64,000 nt of DNA from Glutamicibacter protophormiae (GTDB lineage: Bacteria > Actinomycetota > Actinomycetes > Actinomycetales > Micrococcaceae). Every line of letters begins with the position of its first letter. Position 1 is the stretch's first letter. The position numbers were made by a program, and so were the translations under genes. Under the pieces are notes generated by a model. It saw only the letters and a list, made by a program, of their open reading frames with translations. It searched no databases and was not told the DNA's origin. Where the stretch lies: NCBI RefSeq assembly GCF_014647495.1, contig NZ_BMPH01000003.1:124001-188000 (forward strand), in the 5' to 3' direction. Shown here piece by piece: positions 9,018 through 16,965 of this stretch.

Positions 9018-10183
9018 AATCCATCCGTCTTCGATGCGGCCTGTCCCATGCGCTTGATGGCTTCGACCAGGATCGGGCGGGGGAGGGCGAAGTTCATGCG
9101 CACGAACCCCTCGGACCCTTTGCCGCATTGGGCGCCCTCGACCAGTGCCACGCGGGCCTGGCTGAGGAAGAACTCGGCCGTTCGTTCGCCGTGCCCCAAC
9201 GCCTTGGCATCCAGCCAGCCCAGATAGGTCCCCTCCGGCGGGAGCCAGAACACCCCGGGCAGATGCTCTTCCAGCAGCTCGGTGAGCAGATCCCGGTTGT
9301 CCCGAAGATAACCCAAGACCTGCTGGCGCCACGGTTCCCCGCTGTTGTACGCCGCGATGGTAGCCAGTTTGCCAGGCGTGGAGGCTCCATGACCGATGAA
9401 GAATCCCTTGTCCCGCCAGAGGTCCAGATCGGCCGGGTTGGAAAAGACCAGTTGCGCGCACTTGAGGCCCGGCATGTTGAATGCCTTGGTCGCCGAGGTT
9501 GCCGTGATGGCGTGCGCAGCAGTTGCCGGCGACAGCGAGGCATAGGGCACATGGGCCCCCTGGAAAACCAGCGAGGAATGGATTTCATCCGAGAAGACCC
9601 TGGCTCCCTGCTCCTGGACGACTTCCGACAGCGACTGCAGTTCCTGCCGCGTGTAGACCTTGCCGATGGGATTGTGCGGATTGCACAACAGCACCAGACC
9701 GCCGCCATTTTGCAGCGCTTCGCGGATGCCGGACAGATCCATCTGCCACCCGGAGTCGCCGCGCAGCATCGGCACCTGGATAATTCGGCGGTTCTTGAGC
9801 GCCGGATAGGTCAGGAACGGCATGTAGGCCGGGGTTGGAACCACGACCGCGGCCTGCGGTTCCAGGAAGATGTCCAGCACGGCACCAAGCCCGGCCAGCA
9901 CATCGGCAATTGGCGCGATGAACTCAGGATCGGGCGTCCAGCCGAAGTTCCTGCCGTAGTAGTCGCTGGCCGCTGCCGCCAACTGCGCATCGAGCGCCGG
10001 AGGCGGGTAGCCGAAGAGTTCCGACTCGGCGTAGTCGCGCAACGCTCGGCGGATGGGGGTGGCCAACGGGTAATCCATCTCCGCCACCCACGCCCCGATG
10101 GCGTGCTCATGGGCGGTCCACTTCAGCGATCCGTTGGCGCGCAGCTGCTCTTCGGTCAGCTCATCCCACTCAGCGGTAGACAC
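9014..10183 (-). CDS. MalY/PatB-type PLP aminotransferase (putative cystathionine beta-lyase)
   Basis: A fold-type I PLP enzyme of 389 residues. CNPHNPIGKVY (about 168-178), the pyridine-nitrogen Asp in VFSDEIHSS (D199) and the Schiff-base lysine in SATKAFNMPG (K233) are all in place. The HNPIG and DEIHSSLV patterns point to the MalY/PatB C-S lyase branch, which cleaves cystathionine or related thioethers, though aminotransferase activity is possible. GTG 10183 is chosen because it gives the family length and overlaps the end of the PIG-L gene by 14 bp; an upstream start at 10228 would overlap far more. The gene runs into the split hypothetical gene through a GTGA overlap. Confidence 0.88.
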   Translation of the reverse strand: MSTAEWDELTEEQLRANGSLKWTAHEHAIGAWVAEMDYPLATPIRRALRDYAESELFGYPPPALDAQLAAAASDYYGRNFGWTPDPEFIAPIADVLAGLGAVLDIFLEPQAAVVVPTPAYMPFLTYPALKNRRIIQVPMLRGDSGWQMDLSGIREALQNGGGLVLLCNPHNPIGKVYTRQELQSLSEVVQEQGARVFSDEIHSSLVFQGAHVPYASLSPATAAHAITATSATKAFNMPGLKCAQLVFSNPADLDLWRDKGFFIGHGASTPGKLATIAAYNSGEPWRQQVLGYLRDNRDLLTELLEEHLPGVFWLPPEGTYLGWLDAKALGHGERTAEFFLSQARVALVEGAQCGKGSEGFVRMNFALPRPILVEAIKRMGQAASKTDGL

Positions 10184-10895
10184 GGAAGCCCACCCTTGCC
10201 GGGCGGTGTTCTCCCAGCACCATCTCAACTTGTGCCCGCGCCTGATCCTCGATCGAGTCTGGGCGCAATGCCGCGAGGTATTCGCGGTGTTCGCTTAATG
10301 CGGCGATGGCGGCATCGATGTCCTGCTGTTCAATCTGGACGCAATGCGTTGGCGCCCCGTCGGCGAAAACAGCGATCATCTGCACTTCGGTGTGCGGTGG
10401 ATCGGTGAGTTCGGGGAAGATCCAGGAGTTGGCTGCGTCGGAGACCGCATCGAGTACGGCTCGGCCCACGGCCTGGTGGTCTGCTGAGTTCCGGTAGACG
10501 CCGCCGAAGGTGCGTTCAAAGTTCAGCGTGATGACCACATCGGGGCGGTGGCGGCGGATCGCTGCAGCAAAGGCGCGGCGCAGCTCGATGCCGTATTCCA
10601 ACCTGCCGTCGGGCAGGCCCAGGAATTCAAGCTCCTGAACTCCGACATGGGTTATGGCCCGCCGCTGCTCGATTTCACGCAGCGGTCCGGCCTGCGCCGG
10701 GGCCATGGTCTCGATTCCTGCTTCGCCGGCGGTCGCCAAGACATAGGCTACCTCTTTGCCCTGCCGGGTCCAGCGGCTCACCGCCAGTGCGGTCCCGTAC
10801 TCGGGGTCGTCGGGGTGCGCCATGAGCACCAGCGCCCGCTGCCAGTTCTCGTCGAAGACTTCCAACTCGGGTTCGTCGATTCGCGTGGTATCCAT
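10170..10895 (-). CDS. PIG-L family deacetylase
   Basis: A LmbE/PIG-L zinc hydrolase of 241 residues. The metal and catalytic motif is AHPDDPEYG (residues 26-34) and the second histidine sits in SADHQAVG (about 138-144). Relatives include MshB and Mca of mycothiol metabolism and N-acetylglucosaminyl deacetylases. The length (shorter than MshB at about 300) and the PEYG variant suggest a general sugar or amide deacetylase. Specificity cannot be told. It overlaps the MalY-type gene downstream by 14 bp and is divergent from an SDR gene 60 bp away. Confidence 0.87.
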   Translation of the reverse strand: MDTTRIDEPELEVFDENWQRALVLMAHPDDPEYGTALAVSRWTRQGKEVAYVLATAGEAGIETMAPAQAGPLREIEQRRAITHVGVQELEFLGLPDGRLEYGIELRRAFAAAIRRHRPDVVITLNFERTFGGVYRNSADHQAVGRAVLDAVSDAANSWIFPELTDPPHTEVQMIAVFADGAPTHCVQIEQQDIDAAIAALSEHREYLAALRPDSIEDQARAQVEMVLGEHRPARVGFRVYR

Positions 10896-10955
10896 GGGCT
10901 CGATTCTTCCCCAAAGGGCTGCGCAATACCAGCAATGGTGGATACGCTAAACGGC

Positions 10956-11636
10956 ATGGACTTGGAACTTGATGGAAAAATTGTGCTGGTTGTCGGCGGG
11001 ACCGGGCTGATCGGCTCCGCGGTGGTCCGCTGCCTGCGGGCCGAGGGAGCGATCGCCATCAGCGCCGCACGTTCTGCCAGCACGGACCTGCAGCTGGATG
11101 CAAGCGATGAGCACTCGGTGCAGGCTGGCATCCAGCAGGTGATGGACATGCATGGACGGATCGACGGCTTGGTGCATGCCGCCGCACCCAGCGCCAGGAC
11201 ACTGGATCCGGCCGGGAACTCCGACCCGGCCCGCGTCATGGAAGCGGTGCAGGGAAAGGCTCTGGGGTTCTTGCGCATGGCCAACGCGGTGCTGCCGCAT
11301 ATGCGGGCAGCCGGCTCCGGACGGATTGTCGGGGTCTCCGGCCAGAACGCACTGGTGACCGGAAATATCGCAGGTTCGGTGCGCAACGGGGCGCTGATCA
11401 CCATCGCGAAGCACCTGGCCGATGAGCATGCGGGGACAGGGATCGGGATCAATACCGTAAGCCCGGGGATTGTCAGCGAGCATCCGGCGACCTCGGTAGC
11501 GCCTGGCGGTTTCGGCGATACGACTCCGACGCAGGTCGCCGAGGTGATTGCCTTCCTGCTCTCGCCGCGGGCCGCGGGGCTCAGCGGTGAATCGATGGCC
11601 ATCGGGCACCGGGTGCGCGGCGTCGTATCGATGTAG
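10956..11636 (+). CDS. SDR-family protein lacking the catalytic Tyr/Lys
   Basis: A Rossmann protein of 226 residues starting MDLELDGKIVLVVGG; the nucleotide-binding glycine motif GGTGLIG is at 14-20. The middle (HAAAPSART, GRIVGVSGQN) and C-terminal SPGIV segments are SDR-like. Where the classical YxxxK should lie the sequence reads AGSVRNGALI, so both catalytic residues appear to be replaced; the protein may bind NAD(P) without oxidoreductase chemistry or use other residues. The frame is open upstream from 10548, but this start fits the family; ATG 10935 is an alternative. No Shine-Dalgarno is visible, so the mRNA may be leaderless. Confidence 0.8.
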   Translation: MDLELDGKIVLVVGGTGLIGSAVVRCLRAEGAIAISAARSASTDLQLDASDEHSVQAGIQQVMDMHGRIDGLVHAAAPSARTLDPAGNSDPARVMEAVQGKALGFLRMANAVLPHMRAAGSGRIVGVSGQNALVTGNIAGSVRNGALITIAKHLADEHAGTGIGINTVSPGIVSEHPATSVAPGGFGDTTPTQVAEVIAFLLSPRAAGLSGESMAIGHRVRGVVSM

Positions 11637-11863
11637 CAGCAAAAGCAGTCGTTTTTGGTGTTCCATAGGCCGAACCCTCCGCAGGACAGCTGACATGAGA
11701 AATTGGGCCGTGTAGTCATAGATTTGCACTTTCCCAGAATTCAGCCACGCCCCGAGGCCGCTGGCTCGGTATTCCAAACGATCGCTCCATCCGTTTCCGA
11801 GTCTCGTTCCGGCAAATTCAACAAAGCACACCAATAGCTTTGATCAATTCACCTTCATTCATC

Positions 11864-11890
11864 AAGTACACAGGAGTACACTGAGTACAC
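11864..11890 (+). repeat. Three AGTACAC direct repeats with 10-bp period
   Basis: AGTACAC occurs at 11864-11870, 11874-11880 and 11884-11890, exactly one helical turn apart, so all copies face the same side of the DNA. The array ends 20 bp before the ATPase start codon, inside the expected promoter region, and looks like an operator for a regulator that binds side by side. Confidence 0.6.
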
Positions 11891-11910
11891 AGCTATTCAC
11901 AGGAGAAATC

Positions 11911-13017
11911 TTGGTCAGTCAGCAAATAACTCAGAATCCTTTCCGTCCCACGGCAGGAGCCGAGCCACCGGAGCTCATCGGCCGAAGCGGACTATTAGAC
12001 GAGTTCTCCTACGGTCTGCAGATCCGATCCGGTGCCCCAGGCTTGCTCACTATTTTCACCGGAGCCCGCGGTATCGGCAAGACCGTCATGCTCGGCGAGG
12101 CTGAAGATCTCGCGCGGGCCCAAGGATGGCTAGTGGTCTCGGAGACTGCAACGACAGGTTTCCTGGGACGAATAGGTGAAGCCATGCGTTCAGCAGCTGA
12201 AGAGCTGGGAGAAGGGCCTAAAGGCCGCCGGATTACGGGCGTCGGAGTCGCAGGCTTCTCGATCACCGCTCAGTTGCCTCCGGCCCAGCAACTGGGATGG
12301 AGGCAATTGGGCGAACAACTGCTGCAGTTGCTTGAAGAGAAGCGCACCGGGTTGGCTATCACCCTAGACGAGATTCACGGTGCCAACCGTGATGAACTTG
12401 CTCAGCTGGCAGCCTTCGTTCAGCACTTTATCCGCCAAGGATTGCCAATTGCCCTATTGTTTGCAGGCTTGCCCGCCTCCGTCTCCGATCTGCTCAATGA
12501 GGGCGTCGCAACATTCCTCCGAAGAGCAGACCGGATCGACTTGCATGCCGCGGCAATCCGCGAGGTTGAGGACTCCTACCTCGAAACGTTTGCAAGCCTG
12601 GAGCACCCAATTTCGTCGAAACTCGTTCGGAAAGCAGCCGAATCAACTGGAGGCTACCCATTCCTCATACAGCTGGTGGGGTACCACTTGTGGCAGATTG
12701 CGGAGTCCAAAGATGCCCCGCTGACGGCAGCAGACGTTGAACTGGCTTTAGCTGCCGCGCACCGGAAAAACAGTCGCGTAGTCCTAGCCTCGGCATTGGC
12801 CACGGCATCGCCCAAGGATATTGAGTTCTTACAGGCAATGTCTGAAGATGATGGGCCATCGAGCACTGCTGATATCGGCAGGCGTCTCGGAGACGCAAAA
12901 AATACCATCGGCAACTACCGAGCCCGGCTCATTGACGCCGGGCTCGTCCAACCCGCAGGCCGCGGACTGCTTGACTTCGCCATCCCTGGTCTACGTGAGT
13001 ATATCTCCGGGATTTGA
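11911..13017 (+). CDS. Orphan AAA ATPase with C-terminal winged helix
   Basis: A 368-residue STAND/AAA_16-like ATPase. FRPTAGAEPPELIGR near the N-terminus precedes Walker A GARGIGKT (51-58) and Walker B LAITLDEIH (148-156). The middle holds GYPFLIQLVGYHLW, common in this class. The last ~55 residues (SSTADIGRRLGDAKNTIGNYRARLIDAGLV) form a helix-turn-helix or winged helix. The start is TTG 11911, supported by AGGAGA at 11901-11906. Codon use is less GC-rich than the housekeeping genes. It has no operon partner and follows the phased AGTACAC array. Similar proteins occur on mobile and defence-associated DNA; the role here is unknown. Confidence 0.8.
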   Translation: MVSQQITQNPFRPTAGAEPPELIGRSGLLDEFSYGLQIRSGAPGLLTIFTGARGIGKTVMLGEAEDLARAQGWLVVSETATTGFLGRIGEAMRSAAEELGEGPKGRRITGVGVAGFSITAQLPPAQQLGWRQLGEQLLQLLEEKRTGLAITLDEIHGANRDELAQLAAFVQHFIRQGLPIALLFAGLPASVSDLLNEGVATFLRRADRIDLHAAAIREVEDSYLETFASLEHPISSKLVRKAAESTGGYPFLIQLVGYHLWQIAESKDAPLTAADVELALAAAHRKNSRVVLASALATASPKDIEFLQAMSEDDGPSSTADIGRRLGDAKNTIGNYRARLIDAGLVQPAGRGLLDFAIPGLREYISGI

Positions 13018-13165
13018 TGCTAAAAGGATGCAGTTCATCAATCACAGCCAGCCTTTGCCCTCTAAGGAGGAGCCCGAGATTAGGTTTTAGGTCCGACCTA
13101 CGATGAGTGCTTGATCCAAAAATTGCGGGCTCTAGCGGTCAAAGAAGTATCGCTGTGTCGTTAGA

Positions 13166-13180
13166 GGAACCTTGACCGGG
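13166..13180 (+). repeat. Short dispersed repeat, copy 1 (GGAACCTTGACCGGG)
   Basis: This 15-mer recurs with one difference at 14114-14128 and in weaker form at 14533-14547 and near 16948-16964. All copies are intergenic or near gene edges in the accessory stretch. The 250 bp from 13018 to 13267 holds no gene that can be supported, and this repeat is its only noticeable element. Confidence 0.35.
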
Positions 13181-13267
13181 CACTTGATTCAGCGTTCCAT
13201 AATTTGAACCGAATTCTGGGTTATGTGGACGCGGAGGCCGGGCTGATTTTCCTTGCTTCCCATTGAC

Positions 13268-13555
13268 TCATTGGTCAATAATTTTGTTGAGATTCCGAAG
13301 TAGTTGCTTGAAACGTTTCTCGCCGTCGCTGCTGAGGCGCACTAAGGTGTATCCGTAGCGATTCTTGCGCTCCTTGGTAACTTCGACCAGTCCACGATCC
13401 TCTAGATCACGGATGATCTTGGATAGGTCAGTGGCGGGCAGCCCGGTCGAGGCTTGCAATGCGGGGTAGTCTGCCTGTTCCACCTGGAGAAGATGGGAGA
13501 GAGTGACGAAGCGCTTGGGGGCCAAGAGATGGGGATCTAGATCTTGATAGCTCAT
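13268..13555 (-). CDS. Winged-helix DNA-binding transcriptional regulator
   Basis: A 95-residue protein with a single winged helix: TLSHLLQVEQADYPALQASTGLPATDLSKIIRDLEDRGLVEVTKERK, then a YTLVRLSSDGEKRF wing. This matches small MarR/HTH_34-like regulators. It lies 9 bp downstream of a small membrane-protein gene on the same strand and should be co-transcribed with it. Such pairs often encode a regulator and a membrane partner of unknown purpose. A TTGCAT/ATGCAA inverted repeat before the first gene of the pair (14022-14046) could be its operator; that link is an inference. Confidence 0.85.
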   Translation of the reverse strand: MSYQDLDPHLLAPKRFVTLSHLLQVEQADYPALQASTGLPATDLSKIIRDLEDRGLVEVTKERKNRYGYTLVRLSSDGEKRFKQLLRNLNKIIDQ

Positions 13556-13564
13556 TGCAACCCG

Positions 13565-14011
13565 CTACCGTCGGACTACAAGGAATAGGTAGAACACGAG
13601 CCAGGCAACAGGTGCCAGACCAGCAAAGATCCATGCCTCAGGGAAAGGTGCGGTGTCACCGCGGGTGATGCCGCGCCAGATTGGCAGTGTCAGCCACGTC
13701 GCGAAAGCAATAGTCGAGATAGTGGAAGCCTTGAGTCGTGGTTCGTTTGGGCGCGATCTTCTGTTGGTGACCCAGAAGTTTGATGCTATTAGCGCTCCGG
13801 CGGTCGGGATAACGGCCCACCATGGGTATCCCGAAAGTGCAAGCACGCCGGAGGCAAATGACAGGATAATCGTGGTTGCCGCGTTCAAGTGATCCCACAG
13901 TTCCAGTCGGCGCCTGGGGCGGGATGGTACCGAAGCTAGTAGTTCCCTTGCCTGAAGCGGAGACATCCGAAGTTCATCTGCGCTGCTGTCGTCGCGATCG
14001 CGTCCATTCAT
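13565..14011 (-). CDS. Small integral membrane protein (3-4 TM)
   Basis: A 148-residue protein. A charged N-terminus of about 38 residues is followed by hydrophobic segments near 45-62, 64-80, 97-112 and 128-146. It ends in VVRR. No enzymatic motif is visible and the family is not recognised. It is the first gene of a two-gene operon with the winged-helix regulator (9 bp spacing), a layout seen for many DUF2089/DUF1700-like regulator-membrane pairs. The ATG at 14011 is followed at once by a hydrophilic stretch. Confidence 0.75.
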   Translation of the reverse strand: MNGRDRDDSSADELRMSPLQARELLASVPSRPRRRLELWDHLNAATTIILSFASGVLALSGYPWWAVIPTAGALIASNFWVTNRRSRPNEPRLKASTISTIAFATWLTLPIWRGITRGDTAPFPEAWIFAGLAPVAWLVFYLFLVVRR

Positions 14012-14021
14012 GATTCAACAA

Positions 14022-14046
14022 TTGCATCTACCTACATATTATGCAA
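14022..14046. promoter_or_regulatory. Candidate operator of the winged-helix/membrane-protein operon
   Basis: TTGCAT (14022-14027) and ATGCAA (14041-14046) are perfect inverted repeats 13 bp apart, ending 10 bp upstream of the ATG at 14011. The AT-rich middle could include the -10 region. Confidence 0.3.
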
Positions 14047-14113
14047 GTAGAGGCAGGTGCTATTTCATGCCCTGATGGGCCGCATGGAGTTCGACGTCGG
14101 GCATTCCGTAAGC

Positions 14114-14128
14114 GGAACCTTGACTGGG
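14114..14128 (+). repeat. Short dispersed repeat, copy 2 (GGAACCTTGACTGGG)
   Basis: It matches the copy at 13166-13180 at 14 of 15 positions and lies in the gap between two leftward genes. Confidence 0.35.
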
Positions 14129-14167
14129 ACACAAACGTCGGGGCAGAGAAAACAGAACGGTTAACAG

Positions 14168-14464
14168 TCAGGACTGCATCATGCCGTCATCTATTTCGAA
14201 TACATAGAAGCCGTTGTTGAAAAACCAAGTAAGAGACACTCCCGGATTATTCAGTCTTCCCTGCCATCCAGGAAGACCGATAAAAGTGGTTTCCATTCCC
14301 AAGGCGTGCACGCGTGTTGTTGCTTCATCGAGAATGGTGGAATCTTTCACCTCCGGCTTGTTGTCCGTGATCTCCCACAGGTGGCATACGACTATATACA
14401 TCCCAGCGGTGTTATTGACGACGTCACAGTAATCCACGAGATCGAAATAGAATCCATCATTCAT
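14168..14464 (-). CDS. Hypothetical protein, low GC
   Basis: A frame of 98 residues starting MNDGFYFDLVDYCDVV and ending VFEIDDGMMQS. An upstream start at 14509 would add 15 residues that look less natural. The protein is rich in acidic and aromatic residues (TWFFNNGFYVFEIDDG) and has no domain I recognise. Base composition is clearly lower in GC than the housekeeping genes, suggesting acquisition by transfer. It is not obviously co-transcribed with the MFS gene 150 bp upstream on the same strand. Confidence 0.5.
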   Translation of the reverse strand: MNDGFYFDLVDYCDVVNNTAGMYIVVCHLWEITDNKPEVKDSTILDEATTRVHALGMETTFIGLPGWQGRLNNPGVSLTWFFNNGFYVFEIDDGMMQS

Positions 14465-14615
14465 GGTGACATTCTCTATGAAGATCAAGGATCTACGCGA
14501 CAACGTCAACGACTCCTTCGGTTCTCATTTACGGAACCTCTACTGGGACGTTCTACGAAAGCCAAACGGACTCCTTTGGCTACTCCCTATTTCCATACGC
14601 AACACCCCCACTAGA

Positions 14616-15878
14616 CTAGCGATAAGCATCCAGCTCAGCAGTGCAGATGACCGGCAACGCAGCGCACCCAGCCAACAGAGCCCAAATCCACAGCAATAAC
14701 ACCGGCCCTGCGAAAACAGCCAAGACTCCACCAAGCAGCGCAGCGACCGGCATAACACCCAACGTGATAGTGCGCTGGGAGGAACCTACAGAAGCCAGAG
14801 TCTCAGCAGGAATGGCACGAGGCAAGACCTCCGCCCCAGCAACCGAAGCTATAGCCACCAAGAAACTCCAACTCATCGACTGCGCAGCAAGCCAAATCAA
14901 TTCGTGTCCAGGAAGCTGTTGGCAAGCAATAGCCATGGCGACAGCTGGCATCGACAGCAGCGCAGCAGCAGTCCGCAAAATCCGGAGCCCGAATTTCGCC
15001 GACAATCGCGGAGCGACCGCTGCGCCAAGTATCGCCCCGACGGCCGAGACAATTCCCAAAGCAGCGAAAAACGCCGGAGCGATACCCAGATCCCGTAGCA
15101 GGAAGACAGGAAGTACCGTGTTGCCGAGCATCACCCCAGCATTGACTAGCGCGCTGGAAATCGTCAATGACCACAGCGCAGGATTCCGCCGCAGGGTACG
15201 AAACCCATCGGAAAACTTTCTGCGTTCTCGTCGATTCAGATTGGAAGAAGCTACTTTCGGCGGAATCCCGCGTTGCAGCAAGAAGGAGACAGCATAGGAG
15301 CTGATCGTTAGCCACAACAAACCTGGCAGGCCCAAGAGCCCGAGCATAGCGCTTCCGATAGCGGACGCTGTTGTACCAGCGCTCTGATCAGTAATCGTCA
15401 AACGTGAGTACGCGAGCTTCAGCCCTTCTTTGGGAACAATCCCTTGAATGACAGGACCCTGGGCCGTGGTGAAAACGACATCGGCCATTCCGATGACTAC
15501 TGCAACCCCAAGGACAACTGGCCCCGAAAGCCAGCCAGCGAAAAAGGTGGCAGCAAGTATCACTAGGGCCAAAAAGCGGGCGAGACTTGCGGCACCCATG
15601 GCCCTGCGCCGGTCCCGAAGACGGTCGATGAGCATGCCGATCGGCATCCCCAGCAGCAGGAACGCACCCAAGCCGATTGAGTTGATGACACCGACAAATC
15701 CGGTACCGTATCCCAAGACGGTGACTGCGAGCAAGGGCATGAGCGTGCGCGCCATCGCGTCTCCGAACCCTTCGGCAGCAGTAGTGGCCAAGATGAATCG
15801 GAAAGACCTGGGGAGTTTTTCCGGCGTGAGTGTGCTCAGCGCTGGTGTTTCACTCGAAGTCATGATGCAACTCAACAT
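14616..15878 (-). CDS. MFS exporter (MFS_3/Mef-like)
   Basis: A major facilitator protein of up to 420 residues with about 12 hydrophobic segments. The cytoplasmic loop motif between helices 2 and 3 reads GMLIDRLRDRRRAM. The pattern resembles drug or macrolide exporters of the MFS_3 group; the substrate is unknown. ATG 15878 sits six bases after a TACCTT -10-like element on this strand, fitting a leaderless start; ATG 15863 (MTSSETP) is the alternative. The gene is divergent from a ClpX-type zinc-finger/HTH gene, and a perfect 20-bp-arm palindrome fills the space between them, so the neighbour is the likely regulator. Confidence 0.85.
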   Translation of the reverse strand: MLSCIMTSSETPALSTLTPEKLPRSFRFILATTAAEGFGDAMARTLMPLLAVTVLGYGTGFVGVINSIGLGAFLLLGMPIGMLIDRLRDRRRAMGAASLARFLALVILAATFFAGWLSGPVVLGVAVVIGMADVVFTTAQGPVIQGIVPKEGLKLAYSRLTITDQSAGTTASAIGSAMLGLLGLPGLLWLTISSYAVSFLLQRGIPPKVASSNLNRRERRKFSDGFRTLRRNPALWSLTISSALVNAGVMLGNTVLPVFLLRDLGIAPAFFAALGIVSAVGAILGAAVAPRLSAKFGLRILRTAAALLSMPAVAMAIACQQLPGHELIWLAAQSMSWSFLVAIASVAGAEVLPRAIPAETLASVGSSQRTITLGVMPVAALLGGVLAVFAGPVLLLWIWALLAGCAALPVICTAELDAYR

Positions 15879-15879
15879 T

Positions 15880-15922
15880 CTGTAAGGTAGTACCTGACAG
15901 AATGTCAGGTACTACCTTACAG
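15880..15922. promoter_or_regulatory. 43-bp perfect palindrome between MFS and zinc-finger/HTH genes
   Basis: The left arm (15880-15899, starting CTGTAAGGTAGTACC) and right arm (15903-15922) are perfect reverse complements around the 3-base centre GAA. It begins two bases from the MFS start at 15878 and covers the promoter region of both divergent genes. This is an operator-like placement. Confidence 0.85.
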
Positions 15923-15936
15923 GTCAAGTGCCCCCG

Positions 15937-15942
15937 TAGACT
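15937..15942 (+). promoter_or_regulatory. -10 box TAGACT of the zinc-finger/HTH gene
   Basis: TAGACT lies seven bases before ATG 15950, predicting a leaderless transcript. The matching -35 region would lie inside the right arm of the palindrome, so binding there should block this promoter. Confidence 0.5.
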
Positions 15943-15949
15943 GGGCACC

Positions 15950-16363
15950 ATGGGACAGAGCGCTAAAGGTGTCAGAGAAATTGCTTCAGCAGATCAGCCA
16001 TTCATGTGTTCATTCTGTCTTCGACCTCGTGAGGAATCCGGCGTGCTAGTGGGCGCTCCCGCGGTGGGTATCTGCCGTAAGTGCACAGAAGCTGCGGTGG
16101 TCCTTTTCCAGAACTCCGCTCCTGAAGCAGAGCCGATGCAGCGAGCTCCATGGGACGCTTTGGATAACGAAGAGCTCCTACGCCAACTGCCCAAGGTCGC
16201 GAAAGCCCGAGATGACGTTGAAAATCACCTTAGAATTTGGGTCGGAGCAGCGCGGAGCCGGAAAATCAGCTGGGCCAGCATCGGAGAATCCCTAGGAATG
16301 TCCCGCCAGTCAGCCTGGGAGCGCTTCCATCAGTCTGTTGTGACTGAAGATAAATCTGCTTGA
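15950..16363 (+). CDS. ClpX-type C4 zinc finger / helix-turn-helix regulator
   Basis: A 137-residue protein. The N-terminus carries C-x2-C-x18-C-x2-C (Cys 20, 23, 42, 45), the same spacing as the zinc-binding domain of ClpX, with the ClpX-like CSFCLRPREESGVLVGAP context. The C-terminus has a helix-turn-helix, SWASIGESLGMSRQSAWERF. No AAA+ domain is present, so it is not ClpX. Such fusions are annotated in actinobacteria without an assigned job. ATG 15950 is chosen for its leaderless promoter; the frame is open to an ATG at 15902 inside the palindrome. Position suggests it regulates itself and the divergent MFS exporter. Confidence 0.8.
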   Translation: MGQSAKGVREIASADQPFMCSFCLRPREESGVLVGAPAVGICRKCTEAAVVLFQNSAPEAEPMQRAPWDALDNEELLRQLPKVAKARDDVENHLRIWVGAARSRKISWASIGESLGMSRQSAWERFHQSVVTEDKSA

Positions 16364-16413
16364 CGCTAACCGTCCGCGAGCGGACTTTGTGCGGGTCGCT
16401 TGATCAGGTCTAC

Positions 16414-16427
16414 TTATCTGCGGATAA
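16414..16427. repeat. TTATC-TGCG-GATAA inverted repeat
   Basis: A short perfect hairpin downstream of the zinc-finger gene, followed by AAA rather than T. It may be a weak terminator or an operator for the next gene. Confidence 0.3.
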
Positions 16428-16529
16428 AAAGCTAACGTCATGCGTGCTCCACCATTGTGTTCCGGATCCTAGATCTGGTTGGCTGAGAAGAGCGCAATGC
16501 AGATAAGTACGAGAAACCAAGGTAGCAAA

Positions 16530-16913
16530 ATGTTTATTTGGTACCAATCGAGTGTTCCTAATCATCGTGGAATATACCCTGGAATTTTCGGTCTTGCCAA
16601 TACGCTGGCCAATAATGGAAAACTGAGCGATACAGACTGGGCCACTTGGAGGTCAGGTAACGACTGGTACAACGCGGCGTACCCCGATCCGTGCAAAACG
16701 AATCCCGCTGTTTACGATTCTCAAGTGAACCCGCACGCGGCAGCTTGGTTCAAGGACACTGCTACGCATTTGCTAGAACGCATCGAACCGTATCTGGAAC
16801 TGCTCAAACGGCACGACGTACAGGTTGTGAAACTCATCAGCGCTGATCCAGGGCAAATCATCTACGAGGATACGGTGCAGATCGTCGTTGTTCCGCACGA
16901 AGTCAAGATCTGA
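16530..16913 (+). CDS. Conserved hypothetical protein
   Basis: A 127-residue protein starting MFIWYQSSVPNHRGIYPG and containing AAYPDPCKTNPAVYDSQVNPHAAAWFK and a C-terminal DPGQIIYEDTVQIVVVPHE. I recall similar uncharacterised actinobacterial proteins with the IWYQS and WFK-T-A blocks, but no function is assigned. The frame opens at 16479 (TTG), but ATG 16530 with AAGG ten bases upstream fits the conserved N-terminus. Base composition is lower in GC than the chromosome core. It stands alone between two unrelated regulatory or acetyltransferase genes. Confidence 0.7.
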   Translation: MFIWYQSSVPNHRGIYPGIFGLANTLANNGKLSDTDWATWRSGNDWYNAAYPDPCKTNPAVYDSQVNPHAAAWFKDTATHLLERIEPYLELLKRHDVQVVKLISADPGQIIYEDTVQIVVVPHEVKI

Positions 16914-16944
16914 TAGGCCTTCTAAGGTTGAGTCACACCGCCCA

Positions 16945-16965
16945 TTAGGGGAACGTTGCGCGGAC
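16945..16965 (+). repeat. Divergent copy of the dispersed repeat
   Basis: TTAGGGGAACGTTGCGCGGAC shares the TTA-GG-GAAC-TTG core with the copies at 13161-13180 and 14109-14130. It may be unrelated; the match is by eye. Confidence 0.2.
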
